Source: Thiotrichales bacterium
Lineage (GTDB): Bacteria > Pseudomonadota > Gammaproteobacteria > Francisellales > CACEW01
Length of the DNA: 40,760 bases
Assembly: GCA_947478525.1 (NCBI GenBank)
Contig: CANJVU010000021.1
Coordinates: 1-40,760, forward strand
Direction: 5' to 3'
Shown: positions 1 through 7,711 of the stretch, one piece after another
Position numbering within the stretch: position 1 is the first letter of the stretch
Layout: every line of letters starts with the position of its first letter
The notes under the pieces: generated by a model
Databases searched by the model: none
The model's input: only the letters and a program-made list of their open reading frames with translations
Told to the model about the DNA's origin: nothing
Made by a program: the position numbers and the translations under genes

Positions 1-263
1 TCGAAGATCCTTTTTGTGAACCAAACTTCAAGAAATTCCTGCTCGAAAAAATCGATTTCTCTCGTCAGTGGCGATTTTATAGGAAAGCGGCGTGATAAGC
101 TGTATTATTCGCAGGCAGATTTAATTGGCGAAGCTGTCACTCTCAAGTACTGTACGCCTTCAGTATAAACCATCAGCTTATACAAAGGATGCTTGTAATA
201 CCGCTCTGATCCTCCGAAGCGTGATAGTTCATGTAATGCGGCCAGTTTTTTATTATCGTCCAT
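1..263 (-). pseudogene. small DUF6876-like gene interrupted by an in-frame stop; runs off the window
   Basis: The ATG at 263 follows a strong Shine-Dalgarno (AAAAGGAGATAAGAAA), giving a 52-codon frame to a TAA at 105-107. The segment LHELSRFGGSERYYKHPLY followed by VYTEGVQYL resembles, from memory, the N-terminus of DUF6876 proteins of mobile elements, which are normally longer. After the TAA the same frame stays open to the window edge and contains EFLEVWFTKRIF, which is compatible with the family's EFQVW-like segment. I therefore read it as a gene with a premature stop, though the sequence between is not clearly family-like and a second lesion is possible. It is the last visible gene of the leftward operon. 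The alternative is a genuine 52-residue protein with chance downstream coding potential. Confidence 0.45.
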
Positions 264-303
264 TTTCTTATCTCCTTTTACGGTTAAGTGCCGGGAGAAA
301 AGT

Positions 304-335
304 CCCCGCTGGGAGACTTTCATCTCCCGGCAGGG
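304..335 (-). repeat. intercistronic hairpin 1
   Basis: GGGAGA/TCTCCC stem extended by a CCC/GGG arm, between the stop at 372 and the start at 263. The loop on the transcribed strand is ATGAAAG-like. It belongs to the five-member series at 304, 753, 1189, 1646 and 2068. There is no clean U-tract after it. Confidence 0.6.
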
Positions 336-371
336 TTTTGGTGTGGCCGATTAAAACCACCCCCGAGTTAT

Positions 372-713
372 CTATTGTTCTTCGCACTCACACTCTTCAA
401 CTGCCCGACGGGCAATTTCTTCAGCGGAATACCAGATCAACAGAGTTTTCAATTGGCTCAATGAGTCAATATCTTTCGCACCTCTGAGTATCGCGATTAA
501 TTCGAATGCATTTTTGTATCCGAAATTAACCGCATCATCATGCAACATTTCCCATATATCGGATTCATACCTATCGTACAAAGCTTCTATATCAAGGGTG
601 TAGCTTAAGTGTTTCCACCCATTGTTGGCACCATGTTGACTGATGTCTTGCAACTCTTCAGTCGAAAAATTTTTCATCATCCAGCCTCTAAACGTTACAG
701 CTTCCATGTTCAT
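372..713 (-). CDS. DUF7222-like small mobile-element protein, copy A
   Basis: A 113-residue soluble, acidic protein of unknown function. The start at 713 (MNMEAVTF) is chosen because AGGAG lies 7 bases upstream; an ATG six bases earlier sits almost on the Shine-Dalgarno. Residues about 10-100 align with the next gene upstream (802-1152). Shared blocks are MKNF/LHNYSEEE, LYDRYESDIWEML versus LYKKFEAEIWEVL, and LLIWYSAEEIARR versus MLVWYVIRRIAHQ, so the two are tandem paralogues. The pattern (bulky aromatic core, IWEML..DA, WY..EE.AR) recalls the DUF7222 family found on plasmids and phages, from memory. It belongs to the distal end of the conjugation operon. Confidence 0.7.
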   Translation of the reverse strand: MNMEAVTFRGWMMKNFSTEELQDISQHGANNGWKHLSYTLDIEALYDRYESDIWEMLHDDAVNFGYKNAFELIAILRGAKDIDSLSQLKTLLIWYSAEEIARRAVEECECEEQ

Positions 714-752
714 CTTCATTCTCCTAGCGTTATTAAGCCAGAGGGTAAGAGT

Positions 753-782
753 CCCGCTGGGGACTGTTACATCCCCGACGGG
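753..782 (-). repeat. intercistronic hairpin 2
   Basis: CCCG and GGGGA arms pair with TCCCC and CGGG, with a two-base central mismatch, between the stop at 802 and the start at 713. The loop is ATGTAACAGT on the transcribed strand. Confidence 0.6.
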
Positions 783-801
783 TAAGTTTTGACTCAAGCG
801 A

Positions 802-1152
802 TTAGTCTTCATCGTCAGCGACGCCGTTGACCACCTGGTGGGCGATGCGGCGAATGACGTACCAGACCAACATGAACTCAAATTGCTCTACGGATTCCAC
901 TTTATCTTCACCACCAAGGTGGGCGATAAACTGAAGTACGGTTCTGAACCCGGCGTTATTGGCGTCTTCTTTTAATACCTCCCAGATTTCGGCCTCGAAT
1001 TTCTTGTACAACGGTCGAAATTTCCAGGGGTAAATGAAGTCTTCCGATTCACCATTGGGTCCCAGAAGCCATATATCCGCAACCTGCTCTTCCGAGTAGT
1101 TGTGTAACAGCCAATTCTTCATTCCTTTCGCTTGTGCTTTTACTGTTTTCAT
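802..1152 (-). CDS. DUF7222-like small mobile-element protein, copy B
   Basis: A 116-residue acidic protein whose start at 1152 has GGAGACGTAAG upstream. It begins MKTVKAQAKGMKNWLLHNYS and keeps the blocks FEAEIWEVLKEDANNAGF and LVWYVIRRIAHQ seen in the downstream paralogue (372-713). It ends in a DDED acidic tail, which copy A replaces with ECECEEQ. No catalytic motif or membrane segment is visible. Two diverged copies side by side in the operon suggest retained, non-identical roles, perhaps after transfer into a recipient. Family assignment to DUF7222 is from memory; function is unknown. Confidence 0.7.
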   Translation of the reverse strand: MKTVKAQAKGMKNWLLHNYSEEQVADIWLLGPNGESEDFIYPWKFRPLYKKFEAEIWEVLKEDANNAGFRTVLQFIAHLGGEDKVESVEQFEFMLVWYVIRRIAHQVVNGVADDED

Positions 1153-1188
1153 CTTACGTCTCCTTCAATAATGCCGGAGAGTAAAAGC

Positions 1189-1218
1189 CCCGCTGGGGAC
1201 TTTGACATCCCCAGCGGG
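1189..1218 (-). repeat. intercistronic hairpin 3 (perfect 11-bp stem)
   Basis: CCCGCTGGGGA (1189-1199) pairs perfectly with TCCCCAGCGGG (1208-1218). It lies 13 bases past the stop of the gene at 1231 and is followed on the transcribed strand by GCTTTTACT, a weak U-tract. It is the best preserved of the five hairpins. Confidence 0.75.
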
Positions 1219-1230
1219 TTTAAACATCAT

Positions 1231-1611
1231 TTACGCAGCTAGTTTTTCAGCGTGTTCCATTTGTTCACCAAGAACAAATCCGACCACTTTCAAACTATTC
1301 AGTTGAGCAAACACTGATAACATGTTTTTGGGACACTCAGGCGTTTGTCCATAGAACAAAGACTGAATATCCATTAACTCTGCATCAAAATTCACAATAA
1401 CCTTTTGACCAACCTGACTGGCTTTTTTCAACAAATGGTGTGGATAAGAAATAGCTTTATTAAAAGCACATTTAATCCGTACAGTTTGTTTAAAAAGTGT
1501 ATTCACAGACTCCCAAAGAATTTCAGCAGTACTGCCTTGTTCATCGGGCAATTCCGTAATATCAACCAATTGACCAACACCTTGTAAATGTAAAGCGTTT
1601 ACGTTTTTCAT
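1231..1611 (-). CDS. unknown 126-residue ICE protein
   Basis: I do not recognise this protein. The start at 1611 has AAAGGAGAATGTT upstream. The leader and first five codons (MKNVN) are almost base-for-base those of the ssb gene two genes upstream, while the rest differs. The protein is mixed alpha/beta by appearance, with a Val/Ile-rich N-terminal half and a QKVIVNFDAELM strand, and has no membrane segment. It sits between a single-strand DNA-binding protein and the DUF7222-like pair. A DNA-metabolism role during transfer is possible but only inferred from position. Confidence 0.75.
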   Translation of the reverse strand: MKNVNALHLQGVGQLVDITELPDEQGSTAEILWESVNTLFKQTVRIKCAFNKAISYPHHLLKKASQVGQKVIVNFDAELMDIQSLFYGQTPECPKNMLSVFAQLNSLKVVGFVLGEQMEHAEKLAA

Positions 1612-1645
1612 AACATTCTCCTTTCAATACTAGATCGGACAAGCC

Positions 1646-1672
1646 CCCGAGTGGGCACTTGTCCCACTTGGG
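1646..1672 (-). repeat. intercistronic hairpin 4
   Basis: CCCGAGTGGG pairs with CCCACTTGGG (one mismatch) around a short loop, between the stop at 1687 and the start at 1611. The sequence differs from hairpins 1-3 but the position and architecture are the same. Confidence 0.6.
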
Positions 1673-1686
1673 TTTTATACGATTAA

Positions 1687-2037
1687 CTACTTCCACATGC
1701 CTTCTCTAACTTCTACCGAAAACTCCAGCAGAGCTATTTCCAGATGCAGCTTCGGTACTGTGCGACCTTCCGATCGACCAGCGTCCGATGTTCTTACTCC
1801 AACAATGTCAGCCTTGTAGTGGATATCTAAAGTCTTATTTTTTGAGAACTCAGCTAAATGCTCAGCGAATGCTTTACATTGTTGCGGTTTCAAAATCGCA
1901 TAGAGATTACCTTCAACACTCGCACCCCCTTGTCCAAACGCGGTTACGATGTGCAATTCCAGTCCTTTCTCTACTTGATATAAGCCTTTAACCTGACCAC
2001 GGCCAGCAGTTGTCGAAATGTTATCTATAGCGTTCAT
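1687..2037 (-). CDS. unknown 116-residue protein, possible OB-like partner of SSB
   Basis: The start at 2037 (MNAIDNIS) is chosen because GAAGGATAAGCAAT precedes it; in-frame codons further upstream run into the hairpin. The protein is beta-rich, with alternating hydrophobic stretches such as GLYQVEKGLELHIVTAFG, a central EFSKNKTLDIHYKADIVGV and a C-terminal LHLEIALLEFSVEV, and has no Cys. It resembles no family I can name. It lies directly downstream of ssb in the operon, and the strand pattern would suit a nucleic-acid-binding barrel. That is inference only. Confidence 0.7.
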   Translation of the reverse strand: MNAIDNISTTAGRGQVKGLYQVEKGLELHIVTAFGQGGASVEGNLYAILKPQQCKAFAEHLAEFSKNKTLDIHYKADIVGVRTSDAGRSEGRTVPKLHLEIALLEFSVEVREGMWK

Positions 2038-2067
2038 ATTGCTTATCCTTCTGTTACTGGAAGGAGC

Positions 2068-2097
2068 AACCCAATGGGGCTTCTCCCCCATAGGGTT
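2068..2097 (-). repeat. intercistronic hairpin 5
   Basis: AACCCAATGGGG pairs with CCCCATAGGGTT (one mismatch), directly downstream of ssb and upstream of the gene starting at 2037. Confidence 0.6.
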
Positions 2098-2113
2098 GTT
2101 CATGGAATCAAAG

Positions 2114-2518
2114 TTAACCTACGGTTGTCTCACCAGAAGTTGCTGCTACAGATTTCTCTGCTTCAGTTTTTCCCGCTGTTTCAACCACAGTTCCTTGATG
2201 ATTTCTCTTACTTCTTACGACCAATGCGATTCTGGCAACATTAATAAAAACACTGCCGTCTTCACGTGAGCGCAAGCTGCCGTCTATCTCAACAAAATCA
2301 CCTTTGAGCATGGATTGCTCAGCAACGACTTGTTGTAATGCCTCTGCCCGGATTTGCACATCAAAGTAATGGGCTTTTGATTGCCAATTACCTTGCGCAT
2401 CCTGGTAGGGTTTGTTATAGGCGATACAATTTGCAAGAAACGATCCAAAGTTGCTTTCGCAACGTTTGAAATCTCTTACCAAGTTACCGCTCAAAGTTAC
2501 TTCGTTTACGTTTTTCAT
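2114..2518 (-). CDS. ssb: single-stranded DNA-binding protein (ICE-encoded)
   Basis: A 134-residue SSB, expected to coat the transferred strand. The start at 2518 follows AAAAAGGAGAACGTT; the longer frame from 2548 lacks this. The OB fold is recognisable: NEVTLSGNLVRDFKRCES (about 4-21) followed by FLANCIAYN, then WQSKAHYFDVQI (about 44-55) and GDFVEIDGSLRSREDGSVFI (about 72-91). The C-terminal tail is Ala/Thr-rich and ends TTVG, without the acidic DDDIPF tip of chromosomal SSBs. It may therefore not recruit host SSB partners. The position beside PFL_4669 is typical for this ICE class. Confidence 0.88.
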   Translation of the reverse strand: MKNVNEVTLSGNLVRDFKRCESNFGSFLANCIAYNKPYQDAQGNWQSKAHYFDVQIRAEALQQVVAEQSMLKGDFVEIDGSLRSREDGSVFINVARIALVVRSKRNHQGTVVETAGKTEAEKSVAATSGETTVG

Positions 2519-2672
2519 AACGTTCTCCTTTTTAGTTAAAGAGTTCATGGATTCAGCGAGTTCTTTCGAACCGCCCTCAAGCCAGAGGTATTGCTACCTT
2601 CGTGTCCATTGCATGGCTTCCTCGACCTTATCCCCTTATTTTTAGATCGTATGGGACGAACGATTGCACACC

Positions 2673-3344
2673 TTAAAAACCTGGGTGGAACGGCGGTACT
2701 GCCGCTCGGCTTAATACGGGCTCTGGGAGATTCCCCATCCGTTTTTTCGCCTCTTCTGCTAATGGTTTATTTAAAAAAATGTCCTGACGGGTAATGCCGG
2801 TTTCATGCCAACGAAACGGCATTGCCAATACTTGATAAACCAGAGACCTAGCATCAGAAATCTTTTGTGTGACGAAACGGCTTTCCAATAACCCAAAATG
2901 GCGAACTGCAACCATCACCTGCACCACGCGATCAAAATCAGCCACCATATGCGCTGCGATAAATGCATACGGAGTGCCGTAATACAGTGGCACGGTATAG
3001 GGTTTTTCTGTCAAACAAACATCCAACAACATGCCAGGGTGTTGTTTCAGCAAACCTTCGTGCTCAGCGGAAATGGCGCGCAATTTGTTGCGTACCTTCA
3101 CGGTCAGATCATAAATACGCATTAAAAACAGGTCCGCATAAGGATCATCTTTGCTAGAAGCCTCCCATATCTTGCGTACCAGAAAGCCAAACTTCTTCAT
3201 GCCAAAGCGGCCTTTGGGAATTCCTCGGTAGGTATTTCTGCCTAGCCCCGTTTTTAAAACAAGGGTGGCTTGTTTTTTCTGTTCCACGGGATGACCATAA
3301 CGATTCATCTCCAAGCGTGTTTGAATCTCTGTTTGCGTAGACAT
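2673..3344 (-). CDS. ICE protein of the PFL_4669 family (TIGR03761, DUF1845/AcaB-like)
   Basis: A 223-residue cytoplasmic protein conserved in PFGI-1-class ICEs, of unknown biochemical role. The start at 3344 (MSTQTEIQ) follows AAAAGGAGGAGTTGTGT; the frame upstream begins with TTG and is not preferred. Family-like features are an N-terminal LVLKTGLGRNTYRGI followed by a small basic GRFGMKKFG, a central YADLFLMRIYD, and a C-terminal ITRQDIFLNKPLAEEAKKRMG. These match my recollection of TIGR03761. It lies between ssb and the TraI-like gene, in the usual accessory end of the conjugation module. Confidence 0.82.
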   Translation of the reverse strand: MSTQTEIQTRLEMNRYGHPVEQKKQATLVLKTGLGRNTYRGIPKGRFGMKKFGFLVRKIWEASSKDDPYADLFLMRIYDLTVKVRNKLRAISAEHEGLLKQHPGMLLDVCLTEKPYTVPLYYGTPYAFIAAHMVADFDRVVQVMVAVRHFGLLESRFVTQKISDARSLVYQVLAMPFRWHETGITRQDIFLNKPLAEEAKKRMGNLPEPVLSRAAVPPFHPGF

Positions 3345-3359
3345 ACACAACTCCTCCTT

Positions 3360-4304
3360 TTACAAAATTGAAAATGCTGCTTTTAAGTTGCCATTCACTG
3401 GAAACTCATTGAGCTCAGGCAATGATTCGGATTTAATGATCAAACCCCAGAGCGTGCTTTGATTGGCCCAGGCACCGTAATAAAAGCCATGCATATGGCT
3501 CTTACTCTCTTCGTTTTTAAGCAGATGATTGGCATTACTCAGATCATCAATAAAAACATTGGCCATTAACGATTGCAGCCCAAGTTCTGCCTCATCTTCT
3601 TTGTTCTTATACGCTTCCAAAATGGCGGGCATCTGTAACCACCACCCCGCTTTCACACGGTGCACAATTCCATTTTGAAGATTTGGAACCAATTCGCCCT
3701 GGCGGATTTCGCGCCCCAGCCAAGAGATAAAATCTTCTACCCAGGAAGCAGAAAGATTTACCGCCTGCATTGGTTTTGGTGCTGCTACCTCTTCAGGCTT
3801 TTCAGCTTCTACCGGCTCGGGTAAAGCGGTTTGTGTGAGGTCTCTCTTAAGTTCAGGATTAGCACGCACCACAATATCTCTCAAAATGTGGGGCTTATTC
3901 ACATTTTTGCTTTCTTCATTCACATCAAAGAGTGCCAGCAATTTCGCATGGCGTTCCATCCAATGCTTTGCCATATCAGGAATTACATGCGCAATAAAGG
4001 CTTGATTGGCTTCGCACGCTTCATTACTGATGATGTAGTCCCAAAACATCGCATAAACAAAGACCCCATAAGTCCATACTTCCTGTTCGCGATAGCAGGT
4101 TTCAGCATCAGTTCCAACCGGCAGCATATAGGCCCGACGGATTTTTAAAGCACGTACTGCCCGGTGGATAGCAATATCTATTCTTTCTTGATCTTGAAGA
4201 TGGTCATTAAAAGCATTTAAAAATGGCACATAGGTATTATTAAATGTTTCCTTGGTCATACTGACCAAAGACCTTATCTGACGCAGATGTTGTGTTGTAA
4301 TCAT
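3360..4304 (-). CDS. shortened TraI-like protein (TraI_2/DUF1528) with a degenerate HD site
   Basis: A 314-residue protein at the place where these ICEs carry the MOB-H relaxase TraI. Residues about 45-100 (RALKIRRAYMLPVG, then YREQEVWTYGVFVYAMFWD) align with the TraI_2 pattern of LR.GYLLP followed by WTYAVF.AALLHDIGK. The C-terminal part (WVEDFISWLGREI, then IVHRVKAGWWLQMPAILEAY and FPVNGNL) matches the DUF1528 module. The family HD is WD here and no upstream H-based metal ligand is clear. Usual TraI proteins are about twice this length. It may be a non-catalytic paralogue, or a divergent relaxase. The Shine-Dalgarno GGGAGGAGGAATT fixes the start. Confidence 0.7.
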   Translation of the reverse strand: MITTQHLRQIRSLVSMTKETFNNTYVPFLNAFNDHLQDQERIDIAIHRAVRALKIRRAYMLPVGTDAETCYREQEVWTYGVFVYAMFWDYIISNEACEANQAFIAHVIPDMAKHWMERHAKLLALFDVNEESKNVNKPHILRDIVVRANPELKRDLTQTALPEPVEAEKPEEVAAPKPMQAVNLSASWVEDFISWLGREIRQGELVPNLQNGIVHRVKAGWWLQMPAILEAYKNKEDEAELGLQSLMANVFIDDLSNANHLLKNEESKSHMHGFYYGAWANQSTLWGLIIKSESLPELNEFPVNGNLKAAFSIL

Positions 4305-4326
4305 AATTCCTCCTCCCTCTTAAAAA

Positions 4327-4641
4327 TTACAAGCCGTAGACAATGACCACTTCAAAGAGAATGATCATTACCAATACCCACCAACGCTTTTGAGACGCCA
4401 ATACAATGCTTTCTTGGCTCCATTGGTTTTTTGCTCCAAACCACTGGCAAAGCTTTGGCCATTTCCATACCAACGTGCCCAATAACGCATAACGCCACAG
4501 TGCAAAGGCCCACCAGTAGTGACACATAGAGGCACTGACTCCATTGAGGGCTGCGCCATGTGGCATAAGCCATAAAGCAACACCAGTAAACACAGCGCCA
4601 ATTAACACCAACAATCCACCAAACATCATGACTTGCTTCAT
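4327..4641 (-). CDS. small inner-membrane protein between traG and traI-like genes
   Basis: A 104-residue integral membrane protein. An N-terminal helix (about 5-27) contains GGLLVLIGAVFTGVALWLM, a middle Trp-rich hydrophobic segment lies near 43-58, and a C-terminal helix (about 85-103) contains WWVLVMIILFEVVIVYGL. The start at 4641 has AAGGAGAAGTAT upstream. I cannot assign a family. Its place, 10 bases downstream of the TraG-N gene within the same operon, suggests a mating-pair or entry-exclusion-type membrane component, which is inference. Confidence 0.75.
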   Translation of the reverse strand: MKQVMMFGGLLVLIGAVFTGVALWLMPHGAALNGVSASMCHYWWAFALWRYALLGTLVWKWPKLCQWFGAKNQWSQESIVLASQKRWWVLVMIILFEVVIVYGL

Positions 4642-4651
4642 ATACTTCTCC

Positions 4652-6220
4652 TTAACCTAAAGCACTTGCACCGGCTTTGAGCGTGCTCATCGCTGCACCA
4701 CCGCCAGCAGAACCAGCAGCGTTTGCTGGACCACTTAATGGGCCTAAAATCGCTCCAAACACAGCACCGGCTTGTAATCCTGCCCAAGTCAGAACCACCA
4801 TAAAAAACACTGGGCATACCAAATACATCGCTCCGATAATCAGATTCACGAACATTTCACTGGTGGCGTGTTCCGCAACCCCAAAAAAATCGGGTGCAAT
4901 GGCCAGATATTGGCTGGGCGGAAACATCGCTTCCATCAAATGACCATCAAACCAAGCCACCAAATGCCAGATGTAGGAGCAAAAGATCACCGAAAACATC
5001 ACAATGGCTGCCGTTAAGATGAAACTCGGTCTAAAGCAAGCAAACGGCATGGCAACCGCCAAGAAGGTGTACAGAAAGAACAACAATGCCGCTTGAATCA
5101 CTGGTAAGGCGTTTTGAATTAAATGAATTGTGGTAAATCCAACAATCGATGCCAACGCCGTACCAATAGACCCCAACAGATGATCAAAAAAGGCTGTGGA
5201 GAATGCATTGTTGTCATTGGTTAACGCTGAATATCCCCTAATTTGATCCTGACTTGCTCCAGTTAAAGAAGGCTGTACATTTTCTTGAATCAGATGACGG
5301 ATGGATTCATCTTCCAAGGCTTGCGCATTGCTGCCCAAGTGCAATAGCTGTTGAATAAAGCTCGGTGGGAATTGTTGCAATAACTGACTATGTAAGCCAC
5401 TGCTCGAATCTTGCCACCAATCTTTGCAGCTTGGCTCACCCCATTGCGAGTGATTGGGTACCTGTGCTTCAGTTTGATCGCGCGTTGGATCAAATGGGAA
5501 CCCTTGTACGGGGCTTGTGGCCGAAAGCGAATCATAAAACCCAGGTACTTGTTGGAATACTTCTGAACCCAACCAGCTCACATCATCCTGACCATATTGC
5601 TTTTGAATCGTGGCAATTTGCCCTTGAGTACCGGCAGGTAAATTACCGTTCAAGTAACGGTCATACGCAGGGATATAGCACTGATTGTAAAAGTCCCCGA
5701 CTTCTTGCTTTAAACCTGCATCCTGAATGGTGGTAACATTCAATGTGGCATGCAAGGCCCGATAATCCACCGGCGCGCAGGTTAACCCCTCGTTGGCTGC
5801 TACCGTAAATCCGTTGCTCACCGCCATCACGATATACCAAAATAAGGGTATTTGAACACCGGTGGGTACTTGGAAAGCATTGTCATAGGTCGTACCCGTA
5901 TTGCCAGGCGTAGCAACTGGTGCTGTTGGCTGGCAGGTAGGTTGATATGACAATACCTTTGGGTCCAGATGGATCATCGGTACTGCGCATACGGCGATAA
6001 CCAACAATGCACTTAATATCTGGATCAAGAGACGTCTGACGGAAATCACTGCAAAGTCTTTTGCACCCATCGACATAAAGGGTTTCAAAGTCGACATCAC
6101 AATGATGCTGACAAATGGCAGGTATACCAATCCCGTACCCGTCATAATGTTCCAGAGGTTTTGATATTGCTGCCACCCCAATATGGTGGTGTACAGCGCC
6201 AAGTAACTGGTGACACTCAT
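4652..6220 (-). CDS. traG: TraG N-terminal-domain conjugation protein
   Basis: A 522-residue polytopic inner-membrane protein expected to act in mating-pair stabilisation. The N-terminus (YTTILGWQQYQNLWNIMTGT) and the following helices match the TraG_N family (PF07916) that closes the MPF-G block. A periplasmic loop with Cys residues covers about 85-340. A cluster of at least four helices follows (about 345-480), and a Gly/Ala-rich tail ends the protein. It starts 3 bases after the stop of the PFL_4711 gene, so translation is likely coupled. The length is near that expected for TraG-N proteins of these ICEs. Confidence 0.85.
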   Translation of the reverse strand: MSVTSYLALYTTILGWQQYQNLWNIMTGTGLVYLPFVSIIVMSTLKPFMSMGAKDFAVISVRRLLIQILSALLVIAVCAVPMIHLDPKVLSYQPTCQPTAPVATPGNTGTTYDNAFQVPTGVQIPLFWYIVMAVSNGFTVAANEGLTCAPVDYRALHATLNVTTIQDAGLKQEVGDFYNQCYIPAYDRYLNGNLPAGTQGQIATIQKQYGQDDVSWLGSEVFQQVPGFYDSLSATSPVQGFPFDPTRDQTEAQVPNHSQWGEPSCKDWWQDSSSGLHSQLLQQFPPSFIQQLLHLGSNAQALEDESIRHLIQENVQPSLTGASQDQIRGYSALTNDNNAFSTAFFDHLLGSIGTALASIVGFTTIHLIQNALPVIQAALLFFLYTFLAVAMPFACFRPSFILTAAIVMFSVIFCSYIWHLVAWFDGHLMEAMFPPSQYLAIAPDFFGVAEHATSEMFVNLIIGAMYLVCPVFFMVVLTWAGLQAGAVFGAILGPLSGPANAAGSAGGGAAMSTLKAGASALG

Positions 6221-6223
6221 GGC

Positions 6224-7654
6224 TTAATTTCCTTGTGTTGGCAATGCACCGTCGGTCAATACTGCACCTGCGGCGTTGCTCGGTTGAATTTGAGCGGCAG
6301 CGGTGGCTCTTGCATTGGTCATATTCATTACCGCTTCCACCACTTCACTGGCCGTACCAAATGGCTGGCCGTTGAAAGTTAAGTTGCTGCGATAGTCATC
6401 CAGCTTTTTCAGGGCATTGGTGATATCAGTTTTGGCAGCCTTATTGCCATAGATTTGCGGTACACTCTCACCAGATAGTAATAACTGTTTGCCCAGGCGC
6501 ACCTCTTCAGCCACTTGCTCTGCGGCAATGGCTTCTGCCAACTTATGAACATAAATGGCTTGGTCCACGCCATCCAATTGTTGGAACGCTTGAATGGCTG
6601 CTTGGTTTAACACCATGCTGGGCGATGCAACTGCTTGCAAGTTTTGAATAGTGATGGGCGTGGTACCATTAATGAGGTTCACCAAATCTTGTTGCAGAGT
6701 AACGGTCTTTTGATACACATCACTCAACAGACCAACACCAGGAGTGGATTGCTTCGGTCCACCAGCGTAGGTGGTGATCTCTTCATCCCCTACCACATTG
6801 ACTACCCAATCTGCCGCCGCTGCGGGAGAATTCCAAACACTTAAGAGATAGCTGTTTTCAGAAGTACTTCCTGGAGCACTGGTATCATCATACTGACGAC
6901 CAGACTGGAGTAATACGTTATATCCAGCGACGGCCGTATCATGGATCACTTCAATGGCCGGTTGACCCTGACCACCGGCGTTACTACCGCCTCCCGATTG
7001 GCTGGCACCATGAATCCAAGGTACACCGTTATCGCCATTGTCTTCTGCCACCGCATCTTTAACGACGTTGATATCACTGTTATTGGAATCTCCGTAACCC
7101 GCAGACAACTTATTGCTGCCAAAGGCCGAAGACATGTGTTGCTTCCAATCATCGCCCATGGCGATCGTTGCCCAATCAGTATAAGGGTTCTGACCATTCG
7201 CAATTTGTGATTGCATGGCCTGACAGGAACCAGTAGAAGCACTTAAGTCGGTTTGCGCATTGAAAAATTGGTTGGTTAACAGGTCATATATGGTGTGGTT
7301 AGCGCGAGCCAGAATATACAACGGCATACTGTAAATAGCAGAGGTGGCATTGCTGATTATGCTCTGCTGAATATTCATGGCGCTGTTTTTAATGCCATTC
7401 AATGAGTTTGCAATGGATAAGGTTGGATTGAACACACCACAGTTATAGCCAAGCCCAACGTTGGCATTGACAGACAAGGGAATGGTTTGTGTATCCAAGC
7501 TTGCTGGATAGGGAACGGTATCACCCCCTCCTAATTGGTAGTAAAAGAGCCCGTTATCACCACTGGCTGGAACCAAAGGTCCCGCATAACTAACACAAAT
7601 TAAGGCGATACTTACCCCAACGCCTGATAGCGTTTTCTTTACAATCGATTTCAT
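6224..7654 (-). CDS. ICE protein PFL_4711 family (TIGR03755)
   Basis: A 476-residue exported protein. The signal peptide spans residues 1-24 (basic KSIVKKT, hydrophobic VGVSIALICVSYAG). The mature part includes YYQLGGGDTVPYPAS and the Cys-containing segment LGYNCGVFNPTLSIANSLNG, both typical of TIGR03755, the MPF-G protein encoded upstream of traG. A helical C-terminal half (about 320-450) follows. It is predicted to be periplasmic and functionally grouped with TraU/TraW-like pilus-assembly factors. The gap of 57 bases from the upstream gene carries no obvious terminator. Confidence 0.85.
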   Translation of the reverse strand: MKSIVKKTLSGVGVSIALICVSYAGPLVPASGDNGLFYYQLGGGDTVPYPASLDTQTIPLSVNANVGLGYNCGVFNPTLSIANSLNGIKNSAMNIQQSIISNATSAIYSMPLYILARANHTIYDLLTNQFFNAQTDLSASTGSCQAMQSQIANGQNPYTDWATIAMGDDWKQHMSSAFGSNKLSAGYGDSNNSDINVVKDAVAEDNGDNGVPWIHGASQSGGGSNAGGQGQPAIEVIHDTAVAGYNVLLQSGRQYDDTSAPGSTSENSYLLSVWNSPAAAADWVVNVVGDEEITTYAGGPKQSTPGVGLLSDVYQKTVTLQQDLVNLINGTTPITIQNLQAVASPSMVLNQAAIQAFQQLDGVDQAIYVHKLAEAIAAEQVAEEVRLGKQLLLSGESVPQIYGNKAAKTDITNALKKLDDYRSNLTFNGQPFGTASEVVEAVMNMTNARATAAAQIQPSNAAGAVLTDGALPTQGN

Positions 7655-7711
7655 GTTTCCTCCTCAGTCCACACTTAAGATCAGATTTTGTAAAAACTAT
7701 TTTTCTCTACA

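Noticed and set aside
304..2097. The hairpin series as a CRISPR array
   Set aside because: The spacing follows gene lengths of several hundred bases, and the units are inverted repeats between genes, not direct repeats with unique spacers.
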